Made by a program: the position numbers and the translations under genes. Positions 23,933 to 33,105 of a stretch of DNA of 41,210 bases are shown here, piece by piece. How positions within the stretch are numbered: position 1 is the stretch's first letter; each line of letters starts with the position of its first letter. The notes beneath the pieces are model-generated. The model was not told the origin of the DNA. It was given only the letters and a program-made list of their open reading frames with translations, and ran no database searches. The stretch lies in contig JAGHRT010000028.1 in assembly GCA_018066245.1 (NCBI GenBank), positions 1 through 41,210 on the forward strand. The letters run 5' to 3'. The DNA is from Candidatus Equimonas faecalis. Lineage in GTDB: Bacteria; Bacteroidota; Bacteroidia; Bacteroidales; Bacteroidaceae.

Positions 23933-25855
23933 TCAGTATCTCACGTCGATGTTCACGGTGAGAGACTTGTTGCCGTCTTTCAGCGTGCGCAGGTTCTTTT
24001 GCAGTTCCTCGCGGTGGGTGAAGCCGAAGCTGTAGCCGAATATGACGATGTTTTGCGGCGAAAAGGCTTCGCCGTTGTACTTGTCCATGAGGGCCACGAG
24101 GCTGTCGGCGCAGAAGCTGTGGTCGGACAGTATGAAGTAGAGGTGGTTGCCCTTGTAGAAGGCCTTGTAGCCGGCCAGGTCGATTTCCTCGGCTTCTGCC
24201 GTCAGGCCGTAGCCGTCGCGCACGAGCCAGGTGCGGAGCACGGTATCTACGCCGAAGTCTTCGGCGGAGAGGTCGGGGAAGGCATCGGACGTGGGGTCGA
24301 ACTTCTCCATTTTCAGCAGGGCATTCTCCGGAGCTTCCTCCAGCGTGAAGTGCTTGAAGCCCAAGTCGCCGGAAAAGAGGGAGTTGGAGGCTTTTATTTT
24401 CTGGGCAGCACGCTTGATGCGCTCCATGCCGATTTGGTCGATGGTGTTATAGCCGGCTTTGGCGGCTTCGGAGTCCGGTTTGAACGCTTCTTGCCATTGC
24501 ACGAGAATGAACTCCAGATTGTAGCCGTCATCGGCGTTGTTCAATTCCATGACGGCTTGTGCCGTGGTGGCAGAGCCTGAGAAGAAATCAAGCACGATGG
24601 TGGGCTCGTCCTTGTCCTTCACAACGGCTGCGTCGATGAAGTGCCTGATAAGGCTCACAGGCTTAGGGAAGCCAAAGAGCTTGGCGTTGAACAGTTCATC
24701 AAAGTCTTTCGTTCCGTCTTGGCTCATACCCACATCTTTTGGCAGCATGGTGCTGACGGCAAAAAGGCCGTAGCGTTCGCCTGCTTTTTGGATGTCATCC
24801 GCTTTCCAGTAGCGGAAAACGGGTTGGTCGATATTCAGGAAATCATAGTCGCCGGGGAATACTATCTTACCCCTTCTGTAGTAGTCTTCAAATGTGTCGG
24901 TCGTAACGCACCATGTGCGTTTAGGGTTGGCGGGGTATTCCTTTCCGTTTTTTGGATTGACCAGAGTGAAGTAGCTGTTGGGACGTTCCACGGCACTTTT
25001 CTGTGTGGTCATATCGTGTATTCGCCATGGTCGGTCGGGGTAATCGGCGGTTTCGTAATACTTGCGCTCTTTGCCGTCAATGCCGGCCAGGAACTTGTCC
25101 GTTTTGGCGTAGGCCAGTATCCATTCGTAGTCCTGCGACACACCGAAGGGCACGTCCGATTTGGCCGTGCGCTTCCTCCATGGAAATGTTCCTACGAAGT
25201 TCGTTTCTCCAAACACCTCGTCGCACAGCGCTTTCAGGTTGGACTGCTCATGGTCGTCGATAGAAATGAATATCACGCCGTCGGGAGTGAGCAGGTCGCG
25301 GGCGAAGCTGAGGCGGGGCAGCATGAAGGTGAGCCATGCGGCGTGGCTGGCGCTTCCTCGCCGCGTCATGGAGAGTATGCGGCGGGCACGGTCGGTGTCC
25401 ACGCCCAGCTTGGCGGCCAGTTCCTCAGGGGTGAAGCGGAACTTGTCGTTATACACGAAGCCGTCGGTGCCCGTGTTGTAGGGCGGGTCTATGTAGATGA
25501 CTTTCACCTTGCCGCTGTAGGACTTCACCAGGTGCTGCAGGGCATCCAGATTGTCGCCGCTGATATAGACGTTCCTGCTGTTGCAGTTTTCGGGCTTGGC
25601 GTTGTGCTCGGCATCGGGGCGGACGAGGGTGGTGGTGTCCATGTTGCACAGCATGTGGGCGTAGCTTTTGCCCAGAAAGTTGAAGCCCGAGGTTTCGTCA
25701 GTCAGGCTGAGCCCTTCGGGCAGGGCTTGGCGGAACCGCTCTATGTCGAATGAGCCTTCTGCCGTGAAGCACTGCGGGAAGATTTGTTTGAGGGCGGCCA
25801 GTTCCTTGTCGCCTGCCTGCACGGCGGCGTTCTGCGAAATGATGTCTTTTACCAT
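23933..25855 (-). CDS. mod: Type III DNA adenine methyltransferase, Mod subunit
   Basis: I chose the ATG at 25855, giving 640 residues. The frame opens earlier at 25927, but a promoter -7 box (25925-25932) covers that codon. The order of motifs is beta-class N6-adenine methyltransferase: DPPYNTG at 123-129 before the AdoMet motif LDFFSGSATT (Asp423 on). The target-recognition region lies between them and sets the site, which cannot be read from sequence. Mod methylates one strand of the recognition site and gives the Res subunit its specificity. No simple-sequence repeats that would make it phase-variable were noticed. Confidence 0.93.
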   Translation of the reverse strand: MVKDIISQNAAVQAGDKELAALKQIFPQCFTAEGSFDIERFRQALPEGLSLTDETSGFNFLGKSYAHMLCNMDTTTLVRPDAEHNAKPENCNSRNVYISGDNLDALQHLVKSYSGKVKVIYIDPPYNTGTDGFVYNDKFRFTPEELAAKLGVDTDRARRILSMTRRGSASHAAWLTFMLPRLSFARDLLTPDGVIFISIDDHEQSNLKALCDEVFGETNFVGTFPWRKRTAKSDVPFGVSQDYEWILAYAKTDKFLAGIDGKERKYYETADYPDRPWRIHDMTTQKSAVERPNSYFTLVNPKNGKEYPANPKRTWCVTTDTFEDYYRRGKIVFPGDYDFLNIDQPVFRYWKADDIQKAGERYGLFAVSTMLPKDVGMSQDGTKDFDELFNAKLFGFPKPVSLIRHFIDAAVVKDKDEPTIVLDFFSGSATTAQAVMELNNADDGYNLEFILVQWQEAFKPDSEAAKAGYNTIDQIGMERIKRAAQKIKASNSLFSGDLGFKHFTLEEAPENALLKMEKFDPTSDAFPDLSAEDFGVDTVLRTWLVRDGYGLTAEAEEIDLAGYKAFYKGNHLYFILSDHSFCADSLVALMDKYNGEAFSPQNIVIFGYSFGFTHREELQKNLRTLKDGNKSLTVNIDVRY

Positions 25856-25924
25856 GGGGGTGTGTCGGGGAGTTTTGGGGTGTGTACACGGTGCTTGCCC
25901 TGCTCGTTGGAGCAAACGTGCGGA

Positions 25925-25959
25925 CAAATTTACTAAAAATCCGTCGGATATGTGCCAAA
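25925..25959 (-). promoter_or_regulatory. Probable promoter for mod-res
   Basis: TAAATTTG (complement of 25925-25932) is a perfect -7 box. A TTTG (complement of 25956-25959) is present but at 23 bases, longer than the usual 19-21. The leader to the ATG at 25855 is about 65 bases. Confidence 0.45.
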
Positions 25960-26236
25960 ATAGGGGGAAATAATGCCGGCGGCGGGCGTTTTTTTTTCTG
26001 CCGGCGGGTTAAATTAGCAAATTAGTAAATGGGGAAATTAGCGAATTGGCAAATGAGGTATCTTCCCCTGAAGGGGAGAGTTGGAGGAGTGCAGGCTCTC
26101 CCCCTAAGAGGGAGTTGGAGGGGGAGCGGCGGGGCTGCGGCCTGCACGGGTCTATGGGGTACGAAAAACAAGTCCGCCGATGGGAAAAACCATCGGCGGA
26201 CTGATTCTTACTGTCGGCGGCCTGCTCGGGGCGGGC
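25960..26236. repeat. Intergenic repeat cluster between mod and ompH
   Basis: Three repeat kinds follow each other. First is an A/T-rich unit (AAATTAGCAAATTAGTAAAT and similar, 26010-26056). Next are two CTCCCC/GGGGAG palindromes (TCTTCCCCTGAAGGGGAGAG and CTCTCCCCCTAAGAGGGAG, 26050-26125). Last is the palindromic family copy 4 (AGTCCGCCGATGG...CCATCGGCGGACT at 26171-26202, then CTGTCGGCGG). No gene is supported here. Confidence 0.7.
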
Positions 26237-26746
26237 TTAGATGCCGAGTTTGGTGCGGATTTTAGCGGTTACGTCTTCGCTGAGGGCTTCGTTGATGTAG
26301 AACTGGGGTGAGCTCTGGCCCTTGTCGAGAATGTAGATGTAGCCGCCTTCTTTGGCCACGGCTGCCACGGCTTCGGATATTTTGCCGATGATGGGCTGCA
26401 TCTTGGTCTGCTGCAGTTCCTGGAAGGCCTTGGCGTTTTCTTCCTGGGCGGTCTGGAAGCGCTGCTGGAGGTCCATGATTTCCTTTTCCTTGCGCTCGCG
26501 TATGTTCTGGGGGGTCTGTTCGTTGACCTCGGTCTGGTATTTTTCGTAGCGCGTCTGGATTTCCTTCTGCATTTCTTCGAGGTCGGTCTGGTACTGCTTG
26601 CCGGTGGCTTCGAGTTCGGCGGTGGCCGTCTTGTAGTCGGGCAGGGCCTGAACGACGGTGGCGTAGTCGTAGTGGGCGAACTTCTGCGCGTGGGCAGTGA
26701 AGGCTGCCAGGATGAGGGCAGCGAGGATGAGGGTCTTCTTTGTCAT
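26237..26746 (-). CDS. OmpH/Skp family periplasmic chaperone (second copy)
   Basis: The 169-residue product has a signal peptide (ending AHAQ, about residue 21), a long charged coiled-coil region (about 45-125, rich in E, K and Q), and a C-terminal beta segment (YIYILDKGQSSPQFYI). This is the Skp/OmpH shape: a trimer with tentacles that keeps outer-membrane proteins unfolded on their way to BamA. It lies 56 bases after a similar gene and downstream of bamA, the usual Bacteroidales order. In many relatives murI follows; here a repeat cluster and the type III R-M genes follow instead. Confidence 0.9.
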   Translation of the reverse strand: MTKKTLILAALILAAFTAHAQKFAHYDYATVVQALPDYKTATAELEATGKQYQTDLEEMQKEIQTRYEKYQTEVNEQTPQNIRERKEKEIMDLQQRFQTAQEENAKAFQELQQTKMQPIIGKISEAVAAVAKEGGYIYILDKGQSSPQFYINEALSEDVTAKIRTKLGI

Positions 26747-26802
26747 GATGTTTTGAACGTTAATTTTTTGATTGTTGATATTTGTCTGTTGATTACTTGC
26801 TG

Positions 26803-27315
26803 CTACTGTGCATAGCCCAGCTTGCTGAGCACGTCGTTGCTGATGTCGATGCTTGGGGAGGCGAAGATGACGGCGGCATTGTCGGCACGGTCCATCACCA
26901 GCTGGAAGCCCTTGCTGGTGGCGATGTCCTTGATGGCGTTGTAGATTTCTTCCTGAATGGGCTCGATGAGCGAGGTGCGCTTCTTGTAGAGTTCGCCCTG
27001 CGGGCCGAAGTATTTTTTCTTGAGTTCGGAGGCCTCTTTCTCTTTATCTACGATTTCCTGTTCCTTGTCTTTTTTCTGCTGCTCGCTGAGGAACACGCTT
27101 TCGTTCTGGTAGTTTTTGTAGAGGGTCTTGGCCTCTTGGTCGAGGTTTTCCACTTCTGCCTGCCACTTGCGGCTGATTTGGTTCAACTGCTCATTGGCAC
27201 GCTCATAGGCGGGGATGTTGCTCATGATGTACTCCATGTCCACCATGGCGAACTTTTGGGCGCTGGCGGCGAGTGCTGCGAGGGCGAATGCAGCGAGGGT
27301 GAGGATTTTTTTCAT
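26803..27315 (-). CDS. OmpH/Skp family periplasmic chaperone (first copy)
   Basis: The 170-residue product starts with a signal peptide (MKKILTLAAFALAALAASAQ) and the conserved KFAMVDMEYIMSNIPAYERA, then a coiled coil (about 40-115; KEQEIVDKEKEASELKKKYF). It ends in the beta strand region FQLVMDRADNAAVIFASP. It is the classical Skp-like chaperone adjacent to bamA, with a 58-base gap to that gene. The two ompH copies are diverged paralogues of equal length, probably with overlapping roles in outer-membrane protein delivery. Confidence 0.92.
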   Translation of the reverse strand: MKKILTLAAFALAALAASAQKFAMVDMEYIMSNIPAYERANEQLNQISRKWQAEVENLDQEAKTLYKNYQNESVFLSEQQKKDKEQEIVDKEKEASELKKKYFGPQGELYKKRTSLIEPIQEEIYNAIKDIATSKGFQLVMDRADNAAVIFASPSIDISNDVLSKLGYAQ

Positions 27316-27373
27316 AAGGCTGATGGTTATTGCTGATACTTGATTGGGTGATGCTCTCTGTTGGTTCGCGCCG

Positions 27374-30016
27374 TCAGAACTCCTGGCCTATGACGAAGTG
27401 GAACTGCGACCCGCCTATTTTCACGCCGGCGGAGTCGTACTTCTGGAAGCCGTAGGCCCAGTCGATGCCGAGGAGGCCGACCATGGGCAGCAGGACGCGC
27501 ACGCCGAAGCCTGCGCTCTTTTTGAGGCTGAAGGGATTGACGTGGCGTATGTCGTCCCAGGCGTTGCCGGCTTCGGCGAAGGCGGTGGCGTAGATGCTGG
27601 TGGAGGCTTCGAGCATGAGGGGTACGCGCAATTCGAGGGTGTAGCGGCAATAGGCGTAGGCGTTGTTGTAGTTGGCGCCGGCCAGGGAGCCGTCGTCGTA
27701 GCCGCGCAGACCGATGGTCTCGGTGGCGTAGCCCGTGCCCGTGCCCGTCATGCCGCTGCCGCCCACGTAGTAATTCTCAAAGGGGCTTTTCTTGTACTTG
27801 TTGTAGTGGCCCAACAGGCCGATTTCGGCACGCGACATCAGCACGGGGGTGTGCTTCTGACTGTTGGCCAGGGCCGTGAAGTTGCGGAACTTGAACTTCC
27901 ACTTGTGATACTCAATCCAGCGGTACTTCTCCTGCGACTCGGCCTTGTAGTTTTTGGAGTAGTAGTTGGTGGCCAGGTTCTTGTAGTCGCGGCCGTCCCA
28001 GAGGGAATAGGGTGGGGTGAGCGAGGCGGAAACGAGCCACTCGGAGCCGCGACGGGGGAAGAAGGTGTTGTCCGTGGAGGTGCGTGAGAGCGAGAGGGTT
28101 ACGTTGAAGTTGTTGCAGTTGCCGTTTTGGATGATGAAGTACTGCCAGTTCTTCAGCATATAGCGGGTGTAGCTCAGCTCAGCCATGAAGGAGAAGTAGT
28201 CGTCGGGCCAGCGCAGACGCTTGCCGAAGCCCACCGACACGCCGAGGAGCTTCACGAACTTGTCGGGGTCGTAGTAGTTGCTGTAGTTGTAGTAGTTGCT
28301 GCTCGTGCCGTAGCCGTAGAGGTAGCTGTAGAGGTTGTTGTAGTTGCGGTAGTAGTTGGAGTTTACGTCGGTCTGCTTGGAGTAGTAAATACTGAAGGAG
28401 AACTGGTTAGGACGCTTCTTTCCGAACCAAGGATCCACGAACTGGAGCGAATAGCTCTGGAAGTAGGTGCCGTTGGTCTGGGCGGAGAGGGCCAGGGTCT
28501 GCCCGTCGCCCTGCGGAATGAAGCCTGCCCGCTTGTAACCCTTCTTTCCGAACAGATTCTGAATGCTGAAGTTCGTAAACTTCACGCCCAGGCGTCCCAC
28601 GATGCCCGTCTGGCCCCAGCCGGCGCTGAGCTCAATCTGGTCGCCGCCCTTGTGGACGAGCGGATAGGTGATGTCCACCGTGCCGCTCTGCTCATCGGGA
28701 TGGATGCCCTTCTGAATCTCGCTGGCAAGTGCTTCGGGGTCGAACTGGCCCATGCTGCTGAGGTCGCGCACTGAGCGCTGGATGGCGTCCATCGTGAAGA
28801 GGTCGCCGGGCTTGGTGCGGAGTTCGCGGCGGATCACTTCCTCGAACACGCGGTCGTTGCCCGATATGCGTATGTGGTTGAGCGTGGCCTGATGGCCTTC
28901 GTAGATGCGCATTTCGAGATCCACGGAGTCGCCCTCCACGTTCACCTCGGCGGGGTCGAGACGGTAGAACACGTAGCCGTTGTTGTAGTAGCGTGTGCCG
29001 ATGGCGTCCTCGTCGGAGGAGAGGCGCTTGTTCATGAGCTCTTGGTTGTACACGTCGCCTTTCTCCATGCGGAGTTCTTTGGCGAGGAAGTCGCTTGTAT
29101 AGACGGTGTTGCCCACCCAGTCGATGTGGCGTACATAGTACTTCTTGCCCTGGGAGTAGTGGAGGTAGATGTCCACGTGCTTGGGGTCGATTGTTACTAT
29201 GGAGTCGCTCACGATGAGGGCATCGCGGTAGCCCCAGCCGTTGAGGCGGTCGATGGTGAGGCCCTTGTCTTCTTCGTACTTTTCGGGCAGGAATTTCTTG
29301 CTGCGGAAGAAGTTGCGCAGGCCGCCTTCGTGGGTTTTCTTCATGGCCCGCTTGAGTTTGCTGACGGTTTCTCCCTTTTGCAGGCTGTCCAGACCCGTGA
29401 TGTGGATTTTATGGACGCGCACTTTGGCGTTCTTGTTTATGTCGATGTCCACCAGCATGGCGTTTTCCTTGGTTACGTCTTCGGTCTGGCGGATTTCGAT
29501 TTCGGCGTTCTTGTAGCCTTTTTCGTCGTAGTAGCGCTTGATGAGTTTTTTGGCGTTGCTGACGAGGTTTGGCGTGATTTGGTTTCCCGCTGTCAGGCCG
29601 AGGCGCTGCTCAATGTCTTCGCGCTCGCTCTTTTTCACGCCGTTGTACTTGATGCTGCTGATGCGCGGTTGGGCGGTCAGCCTGACGTGGAGATAGATTT
29701 TGCTGTCCACGATGCTGTCGGCTTCTATGCTGACGTTGGAGAACAGGCCCTGCTTCCAGTAGTTCTGCACGGCTTGGCTGATGCTGGCTCCGGGCACTTC
29801 GTACATTTTGCCCACTTCCAGGCCGGAGTAGGACAGGAGCAGGTCGTCGTCGTAGCCTTTTATGCCATCGACCACCAGCCCGCCGAGGATGTAGCGTGTG
29901 TTCTGGGCGGAATAGGTGATGTTGGGCTTGACCGTGGTCTGGGCCAAGGCACGCGGCGTGTGCAGGAAGCCCGTGAGGGCGGCGAGTATGAGGATTGCGA
30001 AGAGGGTTTTCTTCAT
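27374..30016 (-). CDS. bamA: Outer-membrane protein assembly factor BamA
   Basis: The start at 30016 (MKKTLFAILILAALTGFLHT, a signal peptide) gives 880 residues; the frame is open further upstream but that part overlaps uppS. Residues of about 40-460 are POTRA domains, and the rest is the Omp85 barrel with the conserved IGLRGYDDGS motif and a C-terminal FHFVIGQEF ending in Phe. BamA folds and inserts beta-barrel proteins in the outer membrane. A Tyr/Asn/Ser-rich stretch (about 549-583; NYYRNYNNLYSYLYGYG) sits in a predicted extracellular loop and is encoded by near-repeats of GTAGTAGTTG on the plus strand. Spacing to uppS is 14 bases, indicating one operon. Confidence 0.94.
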   Translation of the reverse strand: MKKTLFAILILAALTGFLHTPRALAQTTVKPNITYSAQNTRYILGGLVVDGIKGYDDDLLLSYSGLEVGKMYEVPGASISQAVQNYWKQGLFSNVSIEADSIVDSKIYLHVRLTAQPRISSIKYNGVKKSEREDIEQRLGLTAGNQITPNLVSNAKKLIKRYYDEKGYKNAEIEIRQTEDVTKENAMLVDIDINKNAKVRVHKIHITGLDSLQKGETVSKLKRAMKKTHEGGLRNFFRSKKFLPEKYEEDKGLTIDRLNGWGYRDALIVSDSIVTIDPKHVDIYLHYSQGKKYYVRHIDWVGNTVYTSDFLAKELRMEKGDVYNQELMNKRLSSDEDAIGTRYYNNGYVFYRLDPAEVNVEGDSVDLEMRIYEGHQATLNHIRISGNDRVFEEVIRRELRTKPGDLFTMDAIQRSVRDLSSMGQFDPEALASEIQKGIHPDEQSGTVDITYPLVHKGGDQIELSAGWGQTGIVGRLGVKFTNFSIQNLFGKKGYKRAGFIPQGDGQTLALSAQTNGTYFQSYSLQFVDPWFGKKRPNQFSFSIYYSKQTDVNSNYYRNYNNLYSYLYGYGTSSNYYNYSNYYDPDKFVKLLGVSVGFGKRLRWPDDYFSFMAELSYTRYMLKNWQYFIIQNGNCNNFNVTLSLSRTSTDNTFFPRRGSEWLVSASLTPPYSLWDGRDYKNLATNYYSKNYKAESQEKYRWIEYHKWKFKFRNFTALANSQKHTPVLMSRAEIGLLGHYNKYKKSPFENYYVGGSGMTGTGTGYATETIGLRGYDDGSLAGANYNNAYAYCRYTLELRVPLMLEASTSIYATAFAEAGNAWDDIRHVNPFSLKKSAGFGVRVLLPMVGLLGIDWAYGFQKYDSAGVKIGGSQFHFVIGQEF

Positions 30017-30030
30017 GGGTGTCGGGGTGT

Positions 30031-30741
30031 TTATTCTGCGACTTGCTCGGATGTTTTGCCGTAGCGCCGTTCGCGGTTGTTGTATTCTTCGATGGCCGCT
30101 TGGAGGTGGGGCTCGTCGAAGTCGGGCCATAGGGTATCGGTGAAGTAGAACTCGGCGTAGGCCAATTGCCAGAGCAGGTAGTTGCTGAGCCTCAGCTCTC
30201 CGCCGGTGCGTATGAGCAGGTCGGGGTCGGGCATGAAGCTGGTGGCGAGGTGCCGGTCTATGGTGGTTTCGTCGATGCTTTCGATGGTGCGTGTTCCTTC
30301 GGCGGCCTCGCGGGCTATCTGGCGGACAGCCTCGGTGATTTCCCATTTGGAGGAATAGCTCAGGGCGATGACCATGGTCATGCCTGTGTTGGTGCTGGTG
30401 CGCTGCTCGCAGTGGCGTATGCTGGCAAGGACATTTTCGGGCACTCGGCTGAGGTCGCCTATTACGCGCATCCGGACGTTGTTTTTCATGAAGATTTCCT
30501 CTTCCATGGCCTCAAGTATGAGTTGCATCAGGGCGGCCACTTCGGGGGCGGGGCGGTTCCAGTTTTCGGTGCTGAAGGTGTAGAGGGTGAGGTACTTCAC
30601 TCCCATGTTGGAGCAGGCCGTGGTGATGCGCCTGACGGCTTCCACGCCTTCCTGGTGCCCCATTGAGCGGTTCAGGCCACGGGCCTTGGCCCACCTGCCG
30701 TTGCCGTCCATGATGATGGCTATGTGTTGGGGGATACGCAT
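30031..30741 (-). CDS. uppS: Isoprenyl transferase (undecaprenyl diphosphate synthase)
   Basis: The 236-residue product begins [19 protein letters not shown]; Asp12 of the MDGNGRW motif is the catalytic residue. FSTENWNRP, and near the end [19 protein letters not shown] and FTDTLWPDF, are the other family signatures. The enzyme makes the C55 lipid carrier for peptidoglycan and other cell-wall polymers by adding isopentenyl units to farnesyl diphosphate at the membrane face. It is of normal length and complete. It lies 75 bases after the DUF6089 gene and 14 before bamA; this order is conserved in Bacteroidales. Confidence 0.96.
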   Translation of the reverse strand: MRIPQHIAIIMDGNGRWAKARGLNRSMGHQEGVEAVRRITTACSNMGVKYLTLYTFSTENWNRPAPEVAALMQLILEAMEEEIFMKNNVRMRVIGDLSRVPENVLASIRHCEQRTSTNTGMTMVIALSYSSKWEITEAVRQIAREAAEGTRTIESIDETTIDRHLATSFMPDPDLLIRTGGELRLSNYLLWQLAYAEFYFTDTLWPDFDEPHLQAAIEEYNNRERRYGKTSEQVAE

Positions 30742-30790
30742 TTGGGAATTAGTGAATTGGCAAATGTGGATATTGGCAAGTTGTGCTTGG
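30738..30790. repeat. A/T-rich degenerate repeat between uppS and the DUF6089 gene
   Basis: GGGAATTAGTGAATTGGCAA and the following ATGTGGATATTGGCAA resemble the units at 26010-26056 (AATTGGCAAATGAGG) and at 1290-1325. It overlaps the start of uppS by a few bases. Confidence 0.5.
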
Positions 30791-30816
30791 CTGTTGTCTG
30801 CTGTCTGCGGCTTTCT

Positions 30817-31521
30817 TCAGTCTGCCTTGTTGCATGTGGGGCACTTGGGGGCGATGTCGTAGGTGAGGGTGAGCATTGTCCGGCTGTAGAAGTCCTTGCC
30901 GTGGAAGCCGCTGCTTTCTATGCCGGCGGGGCCGCTCAGTCCGTCGAGTTTGTCGCTGAGGCAGAAGTGCATGGCCCAGTCCAGTCCGAGGTTGAGGCGG
31001 GGGGCTATTTTGTATTTCAGGCCGAGGCCCACGGGTACGCCCAGTGTGAAGGCTTTGCCTGCCGTGCTGTAGAGCAGGCCGAGGCCGAGTTGGACGTAGG
31101 GCGTGATGCGCTTGTGCTCAAGGTAGTTGCGCCACCATCCATACGGCAGGAAGTGCAGTTCGTACATGGCGTTCAGGTCGATAATGCCGCCGCTCATGCT
31201 GTATTTCAGGCGGTCGCTGCTCACGTTTTTGGGCTGTACGGGGTAGAAGTCTTTGACGCGGTCGGTGTTGCCGCCTATGGCATTGTAGCCCAGGGTGGTT
31301 TTCACGGCCATGCGGGGCGATATGACGAAGCGCAGCAGGGCTTCGCCGCTGAACTTGGCTCCTCCGTACCACTTGTCGTTGAGGTCGCTGAGCATGAAGT
31401 TGAGTCCGAGGCCGCCCCCTATCTCCTTGGTGTAAACCAAGTTGGGGTCCTGCGCACCCGCCTTTAGGGGGAGGAGTGCGAGGCACGCGAGGGCGATGAG
31501 CATCAACTGGTTTTTCATCAT
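30817..31521 (-). CDS. DUF6089-type outer-membrane beta-barrel protein
   Basis: The 234-residue product has a signal peptide (ending LKAGAQ, about residue 23) followed by alternating amphipathic strands with many aromatic and glycine residues (GGGLGLNFMLSD, YVQLGLGLLYS, LGLKYKIAPRLNLGLDW). This is an eight-strand-type barrel. It matches the DUF6089 protein found just before uppS and bamA in Bacteroidales. A role in envelope assembly is suggested by this conserved position only. The C-terminus carries CPTC, an odd pair of cysteines for an outer-membrane barrel. There is no clear promoter directly upstream, so reading through from the DUF6242 gene is possible. Confidence 0.8.
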   Translation of the reverse strand: MMKNQLMLIALACLALLPLKAGAQDPNLVYTKEIGGGLGLNFMLSDLNDKWYGGAKFSGEALLRFVISPRMAVKTTLGYNAIGGNTDRVKDFYPVQPKNVSSDRLKYSMSGGIIDLNAMYELHFLPYGWWRNYLEHKRITPYVQLGLGLLYSTAGKAFTLGVPVGLGLKYKIAPRLNLGLDWAMHFCLSDKLDGLSGPAGIESSGFHGKDFYSRTMLTLTYDIAPKCPTCNKAD

Positions 31522-31555
31522 GCTTCTGCCGGTGGCTTTTCTTGTCCTTACGATA

Positions 31556-31606
31556 GTCCGTCTTAGTCCGCCGATGGTTTTTTCTTAGTCGCCGATGGTT
31601 TTTCCT
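31556..31606. repeat. Dispersed palindromic repeat (copy 5) at the end of the DUF6242 gene
   Basis: Two half-units (AGTCCGCCGATGG and AGTCGCCGATGG) stand as direct repeats 18 bases apart, each followed by a T-run. The stop codon of the DUF6242 gene and its last codons (KTIGD) lie within the second unit. Confidence 0.7.
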
Positions 31607-33063
31607 TGCCTACGGGTGTTGTAGAACACCTGCTGCTCGGGGCTCCATCCGAGGCGGTTCAGGCGGCCCCGCCACAGCGTCTTGCAGTCGTGGCCTATCA
31701 GCCAGATGAAGTTCCTGGCATCGACCGTGGCGATGAAGTCGGTCTGGGCGTTGAGCTCGGGCAGGGTAACCGTGCCTGCGCTCCACACGCGTCCGCCGTC
31801 CTGGCTCATCCGTGCGCTGTAGGCGCGGCTGCCTGCGTCCTGACTGATGCAGAGCAGGGCTCCGTCGTAGGACAGCACGGACTTGTAGCCTTGATTGTCG
31901 GGCAGGTTGTATGGGCTGCCCTCGGCGTTGCGATAGGCTGTCCATTGGAAATCGGCCACGCCCTCATCCTCGGCCTTGACCATTTCTTGGCGCGACAGGG
32001 TGTAGAGGGTGGGCTTCGGCGTGTTCGAGCTCTCGCCCAGCACGAAGATTTCCTCCATGTTGGGGTTGCTCTTCGAGGGCCGCGTCAGGCTGGCGCTCTC
32101 CCACTGGATGCCTTCGGGCAGCGTGCCCGACACCTTGTCCTTCGTCCACGTCAGGCCGCCGTCGGTGCTGCGCAGTATGCAGCCCTCGTCAATGCCGTAG
32201 GCATAGAGGCTGCGGGTGGTGGCACCCACCAGCATACGGCGCGACTGTGCCCCGGCTGCCATTGTCAGGGGGGCTACCTCCGTCCACGCTATGCCGTCGG
32301 CGCTCTTGATGAGGTGTGTTTCCGACTGCGCGTAGAGCATACCCCGATGCAGGGCCACCTTATCATTGAACAGGCTTGCGCCTGAGGTGCGCACGCTGTG
32401 CCAGGCTTCGGGATTGGCGGCGGAGGTCCAGAGGCAATAGACGCCCGAGTCGTCGGAACCTTCGGGGGTGCCCATGGCCCACACCAGCAGGCTGTCGCCC
32501 TTACACTGTGCGGTCATGGCATACAGGAAGCCGAAGCCGTCGGTGGCCGCTCCGGCAGTTGTCCGGGTCCAGCGCATGGAGTCGCCGTCCTCCTTGTGTA
32601 CGCGTATGTCTATCGTATAGGAGGTGGTGCTTGTGCCGTCGTAGCCGTGGATGGTGAGCACGCGCGGCTGGCGGAAGTCGAGGGAGTCGGTGGGGGTGAG
32701 CAGGGTGTCGGTGCCCGTGGCGAGGCTCTTGACGGTGGCGGTGCCCTGGGCGTTCAGGGTGCTGAGCGTAACCTTGTCCACGAAGGTGTGGCGCGGCAGG
32801 GAGTCGGCATTGAACACACGATGTCCCACCTGGTCGATGGTGAGGGGGTAGAGGCTGCTCGTAACGGTCATGTAGGCCGTGGTGTCGCGCCCGTCGTCGG
32901 TTTTGAAATATACGGCTCGCTTCATTGAGCCGAGGCTGATGGCCGTCAGCAGGCTCATGCCTTCCACGTTCTGCGTTTCCGTGGCATCGCCGGCGCACCC
33001 CGTCAGGCCTGTGGCGGCCACGAGGAAGGCTAAGAGCAGGGTCAGTGTGTTTTGTCTGAACAT
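31585..33063 (-). CDS. DUF6242-type lipoprotein with BNR/kelch-like repeats
   Basis: The start at 33063 (MFRQNTLTLLLAFLVAATGLTGC) gives 492 residues; the frame is open upstream but a -7 box at 33106-33113 lies inside that extension. The signal peptide ends in a lipobox (LTGC), so the protein should be lipid-anchored. An N-terminal domain of about 140 residues with an Ig-like pattern is followed by repeats such as RSTDGGLTWTKDK and SQDGGRVWSAGT, which are BNR/Asp-box motifs of a beta-propeller. This architecture matches DUF6242 proteins of Bacteroides; function is unknown. Its C-terminus runs into the palindromic repeat at 31556-31606. Confidence 0.8.
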   Translation of the reverse strand: MFRQNTLTLLLAFLVAATGLTGCAGDATETQNVEGMSLLTAISLGSMKRAVYFKTDDGRDTTAYMTVTSSLYPLTIDQVGHRVFNADSLPRHTFVDKVTLSTLNAQGTATVKSLATGTDTLLTPTDSLDFRQPRVLTIHGYDGTSTTSYTIDIRVHKEDGDSMRWTRTTAGAATDGFGFLYAMTAQCKGDSLLVWAMGTPEGSDDSGVYCLWTSAANPEAWHSVRTSGASLFNDKVALHRGMLYAQSETHLIKSADGIAWTEVAPLTMAAGAQSRRMLVGATTRSLYAYGIDEGCILRSTDGGLTWTKDKVSGTLPEGIQWESASLTRPSKSNPNMEEIFVLGESSNTPKPTLYTLSRQEMVKAEDEGVADFQWTAYRNAEGSPYNLPDNQGYKSVLSYDGALLCISQDAGSRAYSARMSQDGGRVWSAGTVTLPELNAQTDFIATVDARNFIWLIGHDCKTLWRGRLNRLGWSPEQQVFYNTRRQGKTIGD

Positions 33064-33105
33064 AGGTTTGGAGTACTTCAGCGCAAGGCATGAAAATTCA
33101 ATCTG

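Noticed and set aside
23933..25855. Phase-variable mod gene
   Set aside because: No tandem simple-sequence repeats were noticed within the gene or at its start.
25856..25927. Upstream extension of mod
   Set aside because: The first codon is overlapped by a -7 promoter box, and the extra 24 residues are unlike the family.
26029..26265. 78-codon frame on the plus strand
   Set aside because: It consists of translated repeat units only and has no promoter.
30017..30346. Upstream extension of bamA
   Set aside because: It overlaps uppS in another frame and lacks a signal peptide; the internal start at 30016 has a proper one.
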